A stretch of 22,092 nucleotides of DNA from a virus. Where the stretch lies: IMG/VR virus record IMGVR_UViG_3300037264_002692, positions 1 through 22,092 of that record, one strand, 5' to 3'. The position numbers and the translations under genes were made by a program. A model generated the notes under the pieces. The model was not told where the DNA came from. It made no database searches and saw only the letters and a program-made list of their open reading frames with translations. Positions within the stretch are counted from its first letter, which is position 1, and each line of letters begins with the position of its first letter. Positions 5,516 to 13,338 of this stretch are shown here, in pieces.

Positions 5516-7075
5516 GTGGCCCGCACCCGCCTGACCAGTCCGCAGCCGCTCGTTGAACTCAAGTACAACCCCTACCAAATCTCATTTCTCAACGCCCGAC
5601 GGCTACGGGTCTGTCCCGGCCTCTGCGTGGCCCCCGACGGGACCCGCCTCCAATGGTCGATGCTCGAGTCGCTGGTCTGTCCCGGCTGCCAGAAGACCGG
5701 CATCCGGCCGTTCCGGCGGTTCTACTTGCGGGCTGGGCGCCGGGGTGGCAAGTCGAGAATCGGCGCGCTGTCGGCCATTGAAGAATCCACCGTCCCGTAC
5801 TCGATGGGCTGGTGTTGCGCGCCGAGTTTCCCCGAGCTCGAGGATTATGTCATCCCGGCGTTCTTCTCCCAACTGCCCCAGGAGTGGTTTGACCATCCCC
5901 TGACCGAATGGTCGGAAGATCGGCTCACCCTGGTCCTGCCGAACCGGGCGCAAGTCGCGTTTCGGTCGCTGGACGACCCCAACCGCGGCGCCGGGCCCGG
6001 TCTGGACTGGGCCTGGATCGACGAAGGCCGGAAAATCCAGAAACTCGCCTGGCTGTTGCTCCGGCCGGCCCTGACGGAACGTAAAGGCATCGCGTGGGTG
6101 ACGTCGTCGCCCGACTGGGGCGAGGACTGGTGTCACACCGAGTTCTTTCAGCCCGCGATCGACGGTCGGCCCGGCTACTGGGCGACCGAATACAAGACGG
6201 TCGACAATCCGATCATCGATCCGGCCGAAGTCGAGTCGGCCCGGCTTTCGATGCCGCCCGAACTGTTCCGCCGGGAGTACGAAGCGAGCCTCGAGTACCC
6301 CACGGGGACGATTTACGGCACCCTCATCGACAAATGCGAGGCCGACGACGACCGGATCCGCCAGTGGCTCCCCGAATGGCCCCGGATCGACCCGACCCGG
6401 CCGTCCATTGCCGCGATGGACCCCGGCACCGACCACCCGTTCGCCGCGGTACTGATCGTGGTCACGCCGAACGGGCTGGTGGTCGTCAAAGAGTACGAAG
6501 AACGCAACCGGGTGTATGTCGAACACGCGGCGGCCCTGAAAGTGCTCGTCGCGCCGATGACGCCCCGGTGGGCGATTGACAAAACGCAGGCGCAGGCCGC
6601 GATCGAGATGGCCGCGCACGGGATCTACGCGCAGGGCGCTGAATATGACGTCGACGGCGGGATCCAGCGGGTGTACTCGTGGATGGCGCTCGGCCAACTC
6701 CGGATTGCCCGGTCCACCTGCCCGTTGCTGATCAAACGGCTCCGGCATTACCGCTGGGCCGAGATCGCCGAGACGAAAAAGGGGCTCGGCAAACCGGCGC
6801 CGTTCAAGAAAGACGATGACTTGCCGGATGCGCTCCGGTATTGCGTCATGCTGTGGCCGGAACTGCCCCGCGACGGCCCGGCGCTCGATGATCCGTCGAA
6901 ACGGAACCTGGCGCTCCTGACGCTGCAGGCCCGACTCGAAATCGAGCGGAATCAGTCGCGCGATCCCGATCCGACCGAGGAAGGGATGGTCCGCGTGACC
7001 GATGACTTCACCGAATCTTGGCACGGCGATCTGCAGCCCATCGTTGACAGTGCCTACGCCGAGTTCTATCGTTAG
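5516..7075 (+). CDS. terL: Terminase large subunit, ATPase-nuclease (519 aa)
   Basis: The DNA packaging motor acts at the portal vertex. The ATPase half has Walker A AGRRGGKS (residues 73-80), Walker B DWAWIDE (164-170, catalytic Glu170) and a TSSP coupling motif (196-199). The nuclease half has an RNase H-like fold signature: Asp302 in AAMDPGTD, Asp355 in RWAIDKTQ, and DDDLPDALRY (433-441), where the last acidic residues complete the metal site. Length is normal for the family. An unusual element is an N-terminal cysteine cluster, Cys33/Cys37 and Cys55/Cys58 (CPGC), likely zinc-binding and placed before Walker A. The start is GTG at 5516, three bases after the upstream stop; no ATG lies nearby in frame. 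No clear ribosome site is visible, so coupling is likely. Confidence 0.95.
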   Translation: MARTRLTSPQPLVELKYNPYQISFLNARRLRVCPGLCVAPDGTRLQWSMLESLVCPGCQKTGIRPFRRFYLRAGRRGGKSRIGALSAIEESTVPYSMGWCCAPSFPELEDYVIPAFFSQLPQEWFDHPLTEWSEDRLTLVLPNRAQVAFRSLDDPNRGAGPGLDWAWIDEGRKIQKLAWLLLRPALTERKGIAWVTSSPDWGEDWCHTEFFQPAIDGRPGYWATEYKTVDNPIIDPAEVESARLSMPPELFRREYEASLEYPTGTIYGTLIDKCEADDDRIRQWLPEWPRIDPTRPSIAAMDPGTDHPFAAVLIVVTPNGLVVVKEYEERNRVYVEHAAALKVLVAPMTPRWAIDKTQAQAAIEMAAHGIYAQGAEYDVDGGIQRVYSWMALGQLRIARSTCPLLIKRLRHYRWAEIAETKKGLGKPAPFKKDDDLPDALRYCVMLWPELPRDGPALDDPSKRNLALLTLQARLEIERNQSRDPDPTEEGMVRVTDDFTESWHGDLQPIVDSAYAEFYR

Positions 7076-7109
7076 ACCCGACACACGCCCATTCCCCGGA
7101 GGAGTTCAC

Positions 7110-7373
7110 ATGCCCTTTACCCCGTCTGACCCGATCCCGACCAAACGCACACGGAACCGCTCGACCGCCGGCAGTTCCCGGACCATCCCGCTCCGCAGCG
7201 GCGGGTCGCTCACCCTCGCCGGCACGTTCAACTTTCTCGATATGTCCGACGACGACCGCACGCTCATCATCGACCTCGCCTCGCTGATGACAAGGTACGA
7301 GAAATCATCGGCCGCCAAGACCGTCGCCGCAGGGGCAGGTTCAGCCAAGCCGTTGATGCCGCCGGTGAACTGA
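7110..7373 (+). CDS. Hypothetical protein (87 aa)
   Basis: A strong GGAGGAG at 7098-7104 sits five bases before ATG 7110, so this start is preferred over longer in-frame versions that run into the terminase gene. The N-terminus (1-35) is Pro/Arg/Ser/Thr-rich and probably unfolded. Residues 34-67 (LTLAGTFNFLDMSDDDR, then IIDLASLMTRYEKS) may form a helical pair. The tail is Ala/Gly-rich. It sits between terminase and portal and may be a minor head or packaging factor. No family is recognised. Confidence 0.65.
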   Translation: MPFTPSDPIPTKRTRNRSTAGSSRTIPLRSGGSLTLAGTFNFLDMSDDDRTLIIDLASLMTRYEKSSAAKTVAAGAGSAKPLMPPVN

Positions 7374-7374
7374 C

Positions 7375-7791
7375 GTGTTCGGCTACCGATTGCTGCGCGA
7401 GTCCGACTACGACCGTCTGCTCGATGACCTCGGTCTGGCCCGTCTCGAGGCGGATACCGCCAAGTCCGCGCAGATCGACGCGCTGATAGCCTTGGCCGAC
7501 GCCAAAGCGAACGCGCAGTCCCGCGCGACGGCGGTCGACCATCTGACGATGTCGCTCAACACGGTCAACCTCGAACTCGGGCAACTCCGCAGTAAGATCA
7601 CGGGCCTCCCGACGATTGTCCCGCAGATCGGCAAAGGCAACCCGCTCTCGGCCGAAGGGATCGGCGCCGGGGCCGACTTGTTCGAAGATGTCGGGGACGC
7701 GCGGGCCAAGGACTTGGCCGACCGCGGCCTCCTGCACGATATTCCGGCGTTTCCCAGCGCCGCCGCCCTGTCCGGAGCCGTGCAGGAGTAA
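7375..7791 (+). CDS. Hypothetical coiled-coil protein (138 aa)
   Basis: The start is GTG at 7375, two bases after the upstream stop; the frame has no earlier ATG. Residues about 8-80 are helical, with heptad-like Leu/Ile/Ala spacing (DYDRLLDDLGLARLEADTAK region and VDHLTMSLNTVNLELGQLRS region), suggesting a coiled coil. The remainder is Gly/Pro/Ala-rich. Its end carries the AGGAG that serves as ribosome site for the portal gene. The location directly before the portal suggests a head assembly accessory role. That is inference; no family is recognised. Confidence 0.6.
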   Translation: MFGYRLLRESDYDRLLDDLGLARLEADTAKSAQIDALIALADAKANAQSRATAVDHLTMSLNTVNLELGQLRSKITGLPTIVPQIGKGNPLSAEGIGAGADLFEDVGDARAKDLADRGLLHDIPAFPSAAALSGAVQE

Positions 7792-7797
7792 CCGCCC

Positions 7798-10206
7798 ATG
7801 CTGCCGACCGATCCGTCGTCCCCGTTCCCCGGCGCGCCCGATCTGGCCGGCATTCTGGCCAGCCGGGGCCTGATGGCCCAGAGCCGGCCGAAACCGCCCC
7901 GCCCGGTCCCGGGCCGCCCCGACGGTCAGCCGTCCGGCGACGAGCTCTACGCGCTGCTCGAGGCCGGCGACCCGAAAGGCGATACCCGCGTCCGCAAGCT
8001 CTACAGTGATACCCGCATCGCGTCGGTGGAAGGGCGCGACCAGGTCGAAAAGAGCATGTGGAAGAAATTGCTCTACATCAACGGCCGCCAGTGGATTTAC
8101 GACTCGGGCCGGAACGGGTGGCAGGACAAGCGGATGGCCCGGTGGATTCCCCGTCCCGTGACGAACATCTGTGCCGAAACGGTGTCGTCCATTCGGGCGA
8201 TGTTGTCCGGCATTGACCCGTCGGCCCGGATTCGGCCGATTGGGTCTGACCCGAAGAACGTCATCACCGCCCAACTGTTCGACGACCTCGAACCGGCCCT
8301 CAACGAAGAACACCGGATGCCGAATCGGTGGTTCGAGGCCGACTTCTGGGCGCCGGCGCTCGGCTGCTGCTGGCTGCACCCGATCTGGGACCGTGACGAT
8401 CCGACCCACCAGACGTTTGTCCAGGCCAAACAGTGCGGCGAGTGCGGCCTGCAACTCCACCCGCTCGATCTCGAGGAAGACGACTTCGCCGGCTGTCCGC
8501 ACTGCGGCGCCCCGACCGAAACCTTCGTCGACGCGACCGATCCGCAGGGCGAACCCGTCGGCCAGCTCGACGCGCTCGGATCGGGCCGGACGCAGGTCGT
8601 GTCCCCGCTCGAACTCCTGTTCCCGACGTACTTCCAACGCTGGGAAGACGTCGATCGCCTGATCTTGCTACGGTGGCGGCCGGACTCGTACTACGAAGGG
8701 CGTCCGTACTTCGCGGACATCAAATTCTCGACCAGCACGTTGGAATCGTCACTCGAAATGTACCGATCGCTCGCGTTGATGAACGATCTGACGACCGCGC
8801 CGTTCATGGGCGGCGCGGCGGCCCAAACGCGCACCAAAGGCACGATCGAAGCGGAACTCTGGATCAAGCCGGGTCCCGAATACCCGCAGGGGCTCTGGGC
8901 GCGGCTGTTGGGCAGTACCGCCGGATCGGCGCTCATCGTACGCGACGAGGAACGCGGCGTGTTTCCCGGCCCGCTCCCGTACGAATCCAAACAGGGCAAA
9001 AAACTCTGGCCGTGGGTCTACTACCCGTACGAGGAAGTCGGCGGCCGGATTTATCCGAAAAGCTGCCTCGATTCGATCCTCTCGAAGCAGGATGCCATCA
9101 ATCAGAACGATTCGATGGTCATGCTGATCATGCAGCGGATGGCCAACCCGGTCTGGCTCGAGCCCAAGGGGGCCGAGGTCCAACGGTTCACGGGCGAGCC
9201 TGGTCAGATCGTCCGCTACCAGATCGTCGCGGGCACGCAGGCCAAGCCGGAACGGATCGACGGCATGACGCCCGGCCAAGCCTTCTTCACGCTGCGCGAA
9301 CAGCACTTCGCTGATGCGGAGCGGCTGGCCGGCACGCAGGACGTGTTGAAAGGATCGGCGCCGGGCGGGATCGAAGCGTTCTCGGCGCTGAACCTGCTGG
9401 TCGAACGGAGCCAGTCGCGGTTTACCAGTCTGTTCAAGGCGCGCGGCCGGGCGTACCGGGATTGGCTCGACGTGGCGGTCGAACTCGAACGCAGCTACGG
9501 CCCGGACACCCGTCTGCGGTCCATCGCGGGACCCAATAACACCTGGACGTTCAAGCTGTTCCAAAACGCTGATTTGCAAGGCGCGGTCCAAGTCATCATC
9601 GAAGACGGCTCCACGACGCCGAAAACGGCGCTCGGCAAACGGGCGATGCTGCAGGAAGCCAAGGGGATGGGGTTCATCAATCCGGAAGACCCCGACACGG
9701 CCTATGCCGCGCTCGAACTCCTGGGCGGAACGTCACTCGCGCCGGGATTGAACGTCCACACCAAGGCCGCCCAAGTCGAACAAGACCTGTACGTGACGTG
9801 GGTCCAACAGCGGCGGCCAGGGCCGAGTCCGCTGGTCGTGCAGGCGTGGCAGAGTCACACGATCCACGTCCAACAGCTTGACCTCTGGGCGAATACGGAC
9901 GTGATCCGCGATCTGGTCACGCGGGACCCGATCGCGCAGCAGGAACTCACGCTTCACCGGGTCGAACATCTGGTCGCGCAGGCGAACCCGTTCGGGCTGC
10001 CGCTGCCGGTCCAAGGCGCGCCGATGCCGACCAACCCCAACGCGCCCGGCGGCCCGCTGGGGCCGGGGGCGGCTCCGGGTGAGCCCGGCGCGGCCCCGGT
10101 CGTTGGGGCCGACCGTGCGGCGATGAATTCCGATCAGGAGTCTGGCGCGGTCGATACGCTGCCCGGACTGGCCCCAGGGGGCGGCAATATGGCGCCGCCG
10201 GCCTGA
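7798..10206 (+). CDS. Portal protein (802 aa) with an inserted zinc ribbon
   Basis: The portal forms the dodecameric ring at one capsid vertex through which DNA is packaged and ejected. The call rests on size (P22-type portals are about 700 or more residues), position after the large terminase and before scaffold and coat, and typical content. That content includes the early helix-strand region (SMWKKLLYINGRQW), PRPVTNIC..TVSSIRAML, the central YPYEEVGGRIYPKS..DSILSKQDAINQNDS helix region, and a Pro/Gly-rich tail from about 735. An odd feature is a CxxC-CxxC zinc ribbon, Cys213/Cys216 and Cys233/Cys236, inserted near the middle of the N-terminal half. AGGAG at 7784-7788 precedes the ATG by nine bases. 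Fold-level identity is inferred but consistent. Confidence 0.9.
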   Translation: MLPTDPSSPFPGAPDLAGILASRGLMAQSRPKPPRPVPGRPDGQPSGDELYALLEAGDPKGDTRVRKLYSDTRIASVEGRDQVEKSMWKKLLYINGRQWIYDSGRNGWQDKRMARWIPRPVTNICAETVSSIRAMLSGIDPSARIRPIGSDPKNVITAQLFDDLEPALNEEHRMPNRWFEADFWAPALGCCWLHPIWDRDDPTHQTFVQAKQCGECGLQLHPLDLEEDDFAGCPHCGAPTETFVDATDPQGEPVGQLDALGSGRTQVVSPLELLFPTYFQRWEDVDRLILLRWRPDSYYEGRPYFADIKFSTSTLESSLEMYRSLALMNDLTTAPFMGGAAAQTRTKGTIEAELWIKPGPEYPQGLWARLLGSTAGSALIVRDEERGVFPGPLPYESKQGKKLWPWVYYPYEEVGGRIYPKSCLDSILSKQDAINQNDSMVMLIMQRMANPVWLEPKGAEVQRFTGEPGQIVRYQIVAGTQAKPERIDGMTPGQAFFTLREQHFADAERLAGTQDVLKGSAPGGIEAFSALNLLVERSQSRFTSLFKARGRAYRDWLDVAVELERSYGPDTRLRSIAGPNNTWTFKLFQNADLQGAVQVIIEDGSTTPKTALGKRAMLQEAKGMGFINPEDPDTAYAALELLGGTSLAPGLNVHTKAAQVEQDLYVTWVQQRRPGPSPLVVQAWQSHTIHVQQLDLWANTDVIRDLVTRDPIAQQELTLHRVEHLVAQANPFGLPLPVQGAPMPTNPNAPGGPLGPGAAPGEPGAAPVVGADRAAMNSDQESGAVDTLPGLAPGGGNMAPPA

Positions 10207-10478
10207 CCCGGATCTGCAGCGGAGGCGTTCCCGCGGCCCGCGCCCGTCATGGCGCGGCCACTCTCACCCTCGACGCAGCGAGGCCAGACGCCAAGCCTGC
10301 GATGGCGATCCGACGCGCCACGAGCCCCCAGCGGCCCCCACCCGGCCGTGAATGATGGGCGGTCGTCGGGCTGTTCTGGTGTCAAGTTCTTGACACCACC
10401 TGTCATTTCGGTGACACTTCCCGTCAGTCACAACCCACACGCGGAACCTGACCGCGATACCAAGGGAAGGTCACGACC
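10207..10478 (+). promoter_or_regulatory. Intergenic region between portal and scaffold, with hairpin and promoter
   Basis: No convincing gene is present. A 9-bp hairpin with one bulged C (10235-10259, loop CGTCAT) lies shortly after the portal stop. It has no U-rich tail, so it is at best a weak terminator. Positions 10377-10430 hold an operator array and promoter described separately. The scaffold ribosome site GGGAAGG ends nine bases before its ATG. Confidence 0.6.
10377..10418 (+). promoter_or_regulatory. Promoter TTGACA-17-GACACT covered by two palindromic operators
   Basis: TTGACA at 10390-10395 and GACACT at 10413-10418 are 17 bases apart, an ideal sigma70 spacing. The palindrome TGTCA-N6-TGACA occurs at 10380-10395 and again at 10401-10416, exactly 21 bases apart. 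The first extends to a perfect 10-bp inverted repeat (TGGTGTCAAG, TT, CTTGACACCA). One copy covers the -35 and the other the -10. A third half-site, CGTCA, falls at 10422, also 21 bases on. A dimeric regulator binding twice on one helix face is inferred. It would drive the scaffold and coat genes. Confidence 0.68.
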
Positions 10479-11360
10479 ATGCACCGAACACCCCGCACAC
10501 GATTCTGTAAGCTGTTTCAGGTCCCCGATGGGACCGGCGCTGGCGGTCCTGCCGGCGGATCCGCTTCACCTCCTGCCGCTCCTCCTGCGGCGCTCGCGCC
10601 TGGCTCGGCTCCGGCCGGTCCCGCGTCGGGCGTCCCCGGATCGGGCGCAGGCCCCGGTGCGGGCGGCGCTGCCCCGGCCGCGACTCCAGAGTTCAAGTTT
10701 GCCGAAGACCGCTCGAAGTGGATCCCCCCGTACCGGCTCGATGAGGAACGACAAGAGCGCGAACGTCTGTCGCGCGAGTACGATCGCCTCAATCAGAAGG
10801 TCCGGGCGCTCATGGGGGTCGAAGAACCGGCCGATCCCCGCCGGACGGAAATCCGGAATGCCATCCTGCAAGTCTTTCCCGAACTGCAGTCCGTCGTGAG
10901 CGGCGAATTACAGGGCGGGGTCCGCGGTGCGGCCCAGGCCGAACAGGCGTACTGGGGCCGTCATGCGTCGACGATGACGCAAAACGCCGTGGACGCGCTG
11001 GCCAAAGAACTCGGCCAGGACGCCAAGGCGATGGGGCCACAGGCACGGTCCCGGATGGCGGCCGAATTGCAGCGGTTCATTGCGTCCGACCGCACCGGCG
11101 AGCGCAACGACCGCTACGAGCAGGGGGATCCAACCCTCATCGACGAATTGATTGCGGACTTGCGCGGGTTTTACGTCGAACCCGTGCGACGGTCAGCTGG
11201 GGTCCAGGGCGCCTCTGCGGCAGAGCGCGTCCGACGGCTCCCCTCGACCGGGCCCAGCGGAGGCATCCCGCCCACGCCGGCCGCCGACAAACCCAAGGGC
11301 AAGGCCCTACACGAAGCCGCGCGCCAGGACTTCTTGGCCCGGATCGCGTCCGGTCAGTAG
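10479..11360 (+). CDS. Probable capsid scaffolding protein (293 aa)
   Basis: Scaffold guides coat assembly and then leaves the procapsid. The gene lies between portal and coat, its usual place. Residues 18-70 are a Gly/Ala/Pro-rich flexible stretch. Residues 85-112 are a charged helix, probably coiled coil (DEERQERERLSREYDRLNQK). Residues 120-235 are mostly helical with many Gln, Ala and Glu. The end is basic (KPKGKALHEAARQDFLARIA, 271-290), like the coat-binding helical tail of P22-type scaffolds. GGGAAGG precedes ATG 10479 by nine bases. The low-complexity content and position support the call; no catalytic motif is expected. Expression probably starts at the promoter about 55 bases upstream. 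Confidence 0.72.
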   Translation: MHRTPRTRFCKLFQVPDGTGAGGPAGGSASPPAAPPAALAPGSAPAGPASGVPGSGAGPGAGGAAPAATPEFKFAEDRSKWIPPYRLDEERQERERLSREYDRLNQKVRALMGVEEPADPRRTEIRNAILQVFPELQSVVSGELQGGVRGAAQAEQAYWGRHASTMTQNAVDALAKELGQDAKAMGPQARSRMAAELQRFIASDRTGERNDRYEQGDPTLIDELIADLRGFYVEPVRRSAGVQGASAAERVRRLPSTGPSGGIPPTPAADKPKGKALHEAARQDFLARIASGQ

Positions 11361-11386
11361 CCCGACACGACGCAGGAGATTTTCCC

Positions 11387-12841
11387 ATGTCCGATCGACT
11401 CGCTCGCACACTCCAGCATCCCTACGCGGTGCTGATCCAGATCATCACCCTCGCGGTCCTCGCGTACCTCCTCACGGACAACCCGGCCATGGCAGGCTTT
11501 CTTGTGCTGGGGAACGTCGGGGCCACGTCGGCCGCCATCGACGGGATGCTCAAGGACGACTATGAGGATTACGTCGGCGACGGCGTCAACAAACTGAACC
11601 CCCTGTCCGACATCATCGAAGACAAGGACACCGACAAGGACTTCGGCGGCCGGCGCTTCATGTACCCGGTGGAGGTCGAACCCAACAAGTCGCCGATGTT
11701 CACGACCGAGTACGGCCTGTTTGCGGAGGCCGGCGTGACGCAGCACTTGCAGGTCAGCGGCACCGTCAAAAAGATGATGGGCCGCGTCCTGATGACCCCG
11801 GAAGCGATGCTCGACACGGCCAACAAGAAAGGCGCGTGGGAAGACGTGATGACCACGCAGTTTGACGGCCTGATCACCCGCATCGCCCGCCGCGCCGAGA
11901 TTGCGCTCAACCTCGACGGCCGCGGCGTGCTCTGCCGGATCAACGACGCCACGCCGTCCGGCGCGACGTTGTGCGGGGTCGATAGCCCCGGCGGCATCAC
12001 CGGCGCGACGTTTGGCTCCCGCTACGTCGAGAAGGGCATCTACGTCGGCGCGATCAACCCGGCCACCGGCGCCCTCCGCACCGGCATCCGAAAGGTCGTG
12101 TCGCTGGCCACCGACGGCACCGGGATCACGTTCGACTCGGCGCCCGATGCGTCGTGGGCCGACAACGACTACCTGGTCAAGGCCGCGAACAGCACCGTGA
12201 CCGACCCGCTCGACACCGAGTACGAAGGCGCCTACTGGGGCCTGCTCGCGCTGGTCGATGACGGCACGTACCGGACCGACTACTTCGGGGTCGACCGGAC
12301 GCTCTACGACTACGAGAACAGCTACGTCAACGCGAGCACCGGCGCCTTGTCGATCGACACGTTGCAGATGATCGCCGACGTGACCGATCAACGGATGGGC
12401 GGCGAAACCGACCTGATGCTCGCGCACCACTCGATCCGCCGGCTCTACATCAAACTCACCCAGGCCGACCGCCGGTACTCGGGCGAGAACCTACAGAAGC
12501 CGGACGCGGGGACCGTGGCGTTCAAGTCGCCGTCCAAGGGCGACATCACGATGGGCGAAGTGCCGATCCGGGTCGTGCGGGACTTCCCGTACGGGATCCT
12601 GATGGGGCTCGACACGTCCCGCATGAAGCTGATCCGGTACGTCTCGGAAAAGGGCAAGTGGGTCAACGACCTGGACGGCCGGATTCTGGTCCGGGCCGGG
12701 TTCGGCGCGACCGCCCGAGACGCGGCCGAGGCCTGGTATCGGCAGCGGTACCAGTACCACATGAAGACGCCCTCGGTCTGCTGGCGTGCGGACGGGATCA
12801 CCGGCGCGTCGATCGTGGTGGTTCGCCCGATCGGCGGCTAG
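11387..12841 (+). CDS. Major capsid protein (484 aa), HK97-fold type, with a hydrophobic N-terminus
   Basis: It follows the scaffold gene and has the look of a large coat protein: a conserved-looking N-terminal arm after residue 45, a DKDFGGRRFMYPVEVE strand (83-98), a repetitive beta-rich middle with insertions (residues about 185-280), and an end with SVCWRADGITGASIVV. The start at ATG 11387 has AGGAG eight bases upstream. Residues 12-29 (PYAVLIQIITLAVLAYLL) form a membrane-like segment not expected in a coat protein. An in-frame ATG at 11489 (MAGFLVLGN) would remove it but has no ribosome site. The first 34 residues may be cleaved or be a leader. A strong terminator follows. Confidence 0.85.
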   Translation: MSDRLARTLQHPYAVLIQIITLAVLAYLLTDNPAMAGFLVLGNVGATSAAIDGMLKDDYEDYVGDGVNKLNPLSDIIEDKDTDKDFGGRRFMYPVEVEPNKSPMFTTEYGLFAEAGVTQHLQVSGTVKKMMGRVLMTPEAMLDTANKKGAWEDVMTTQFDGLITRIARRAEIALNLDGRGVLCRINDATPSGATLCGVDSPGGITGATFGSRYVEKGIYVGAINPATGALRTGIRKVVSLATDGTGITFDSAPDASWADNDYLVKAANSTVTDPLDTEYEGAYWGLLALVDDGTYRTDYFGVDRTLYDYENSYVNASTGALSIDTLQMIADVTDQRMGGETDLMLAHHSIRRLYIKLTQADRRYSGENLQKPDAGTVAFKSPSKGDITMGEVPIRVVRDFPYGILMGLDTSRMKLIRYVSEKGKWVNDLDGRILVRAGFGATARDAAEAWYRQRYQYHMKTPSVCWRADGITGASIVVVRPIGG

Positions 12842-12916
12842 GTCCGCCTTGACAGTGTTACACTGACGGGGCGGTCGGGACTCCCGGCCGCCCCGTTTCT
12901 TTTCGGAGGAGAAGTT
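12842..12916 (+). promoter_or_regulatory. Extended -10 element and palindrome after the coat gene
   Basis: TGT-TACACT at 12856-12864 is an extended -10 form, lying within a palindrome CAGTGT-T-ACACTG (12853-12865). A start about seven bases on would fall at 12871, inside the 5' arm of the terminator stem (12868-12879). No -35 is at the right distance; the TTGACA at 12849 is only four bases from the -10 and cannot serve it. The GGAGGAG ribosome site of the next gene follows at 12905-12911. Confidence 0.45.
12868..12903 (+). terminator. Strong intrinsic terminator after the coat gene
   Basis: A 12-bp stem (GGGGCGGTCGGG at 12868-12879 with CCCGGCCGCCCC at 12883-12894, one T-G wobble) closes a three-base loop ACT and runs directly into GTTTCTTTT (12895-12903). 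This is a textbook Rho-independent terminator. It ends the scaffold-coat transcript and leaves downstream genes to read-through or to their own promoter. Confidence 0.85.
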
Positions 12917-13333
12917 ATGGCCACTGGCGAAGCCTGCACCCTGATCAACCGGACGTCGGGCATTCTGAGTGTCACGATGAACGGCCGGTCGATCAATCTG
13001 AAACCCGGCAAGAACCTGGGCACGACCGACTGGATCCGGTTTGCCAAGCAACAGCATCCCCGGATGGGGACGTTTGACCCGTCGGGGCTCGACGGGGACT
13101 ACCTGATCGCGGTGGAAGGGTACGACCCGCCGGAGCGGTGTACGATGATTGCGCCCGGCGAGGAACACAAAGGGCTCGGGATTGAGAAGTTCGATCGGCA
13201 GCATCCCGAGTTCGACCAGACGGCCGCCACGGCGGTGGTGCAGGCGACCGGGATTCAGCCGCCCAAGCGGCGCGTCCAGAGCGAGATGTCCCCGCTCCCG
13301 CACGACGTTCTCGTCTCGTCCGCCCTCGACTGA
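12917..13333 (+). CDS. Hypothetical virion-region protein (138 aa)
   Basis: GGAGGAG at 12905-12911 precedes ATG 12917 by five bases, immediately after the coat terminator. Residues 8-40 look like a small beta domain (LINRTSGILSVTMNGRSINL, then KPGKNLGTTDWIRF). Residues 60-110 contain several Pro/Gly turns and charged segments, and the tail is polar. Position after the coat gene suggests a decoration, head-completion or connector role, but no family is recognised. It is expected to be read from the extended -10 element upstream or by terminator read-through. Confidence 0.65.
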   Translation: MATGEACTLINRTSGILSVTMNGRSINLKPGKNLGTTDWIRFAKQQHPRMGTFDPSGLDGDYLIAVEGYDPPERCTMIAPGEEHKGLGIEKFDRQHPEFDQTAATAVVQATGIQPPKRRVQSEMSPLPHDVLVSSALD

Positions 13334-13338
13334 CGGCG

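Noticed and set aside
5603-7084. Minus-strand open frame of 493 aa
   Set aside because: It is exactly antisense to the large terminase, which has all expected motifs.
7267-8637. Minus-strand open frame of 456 aa
   Set aside because: It is antisense to three plus-strand genes including the portal and has no domain of its own.
10249-10899. Plus-strand open frame across the portal-scaffold gap
   Set aside because: It is Arg/Pro/Ser-rich, overlaps the scaffold gene in another frame and covers the operator and promoter. It has no ribosome site.
12849-12864. TTGACA as a -35 for TACACT
   Set aside because: The hexamers are only four bases apart, so they cannot form one promoter.
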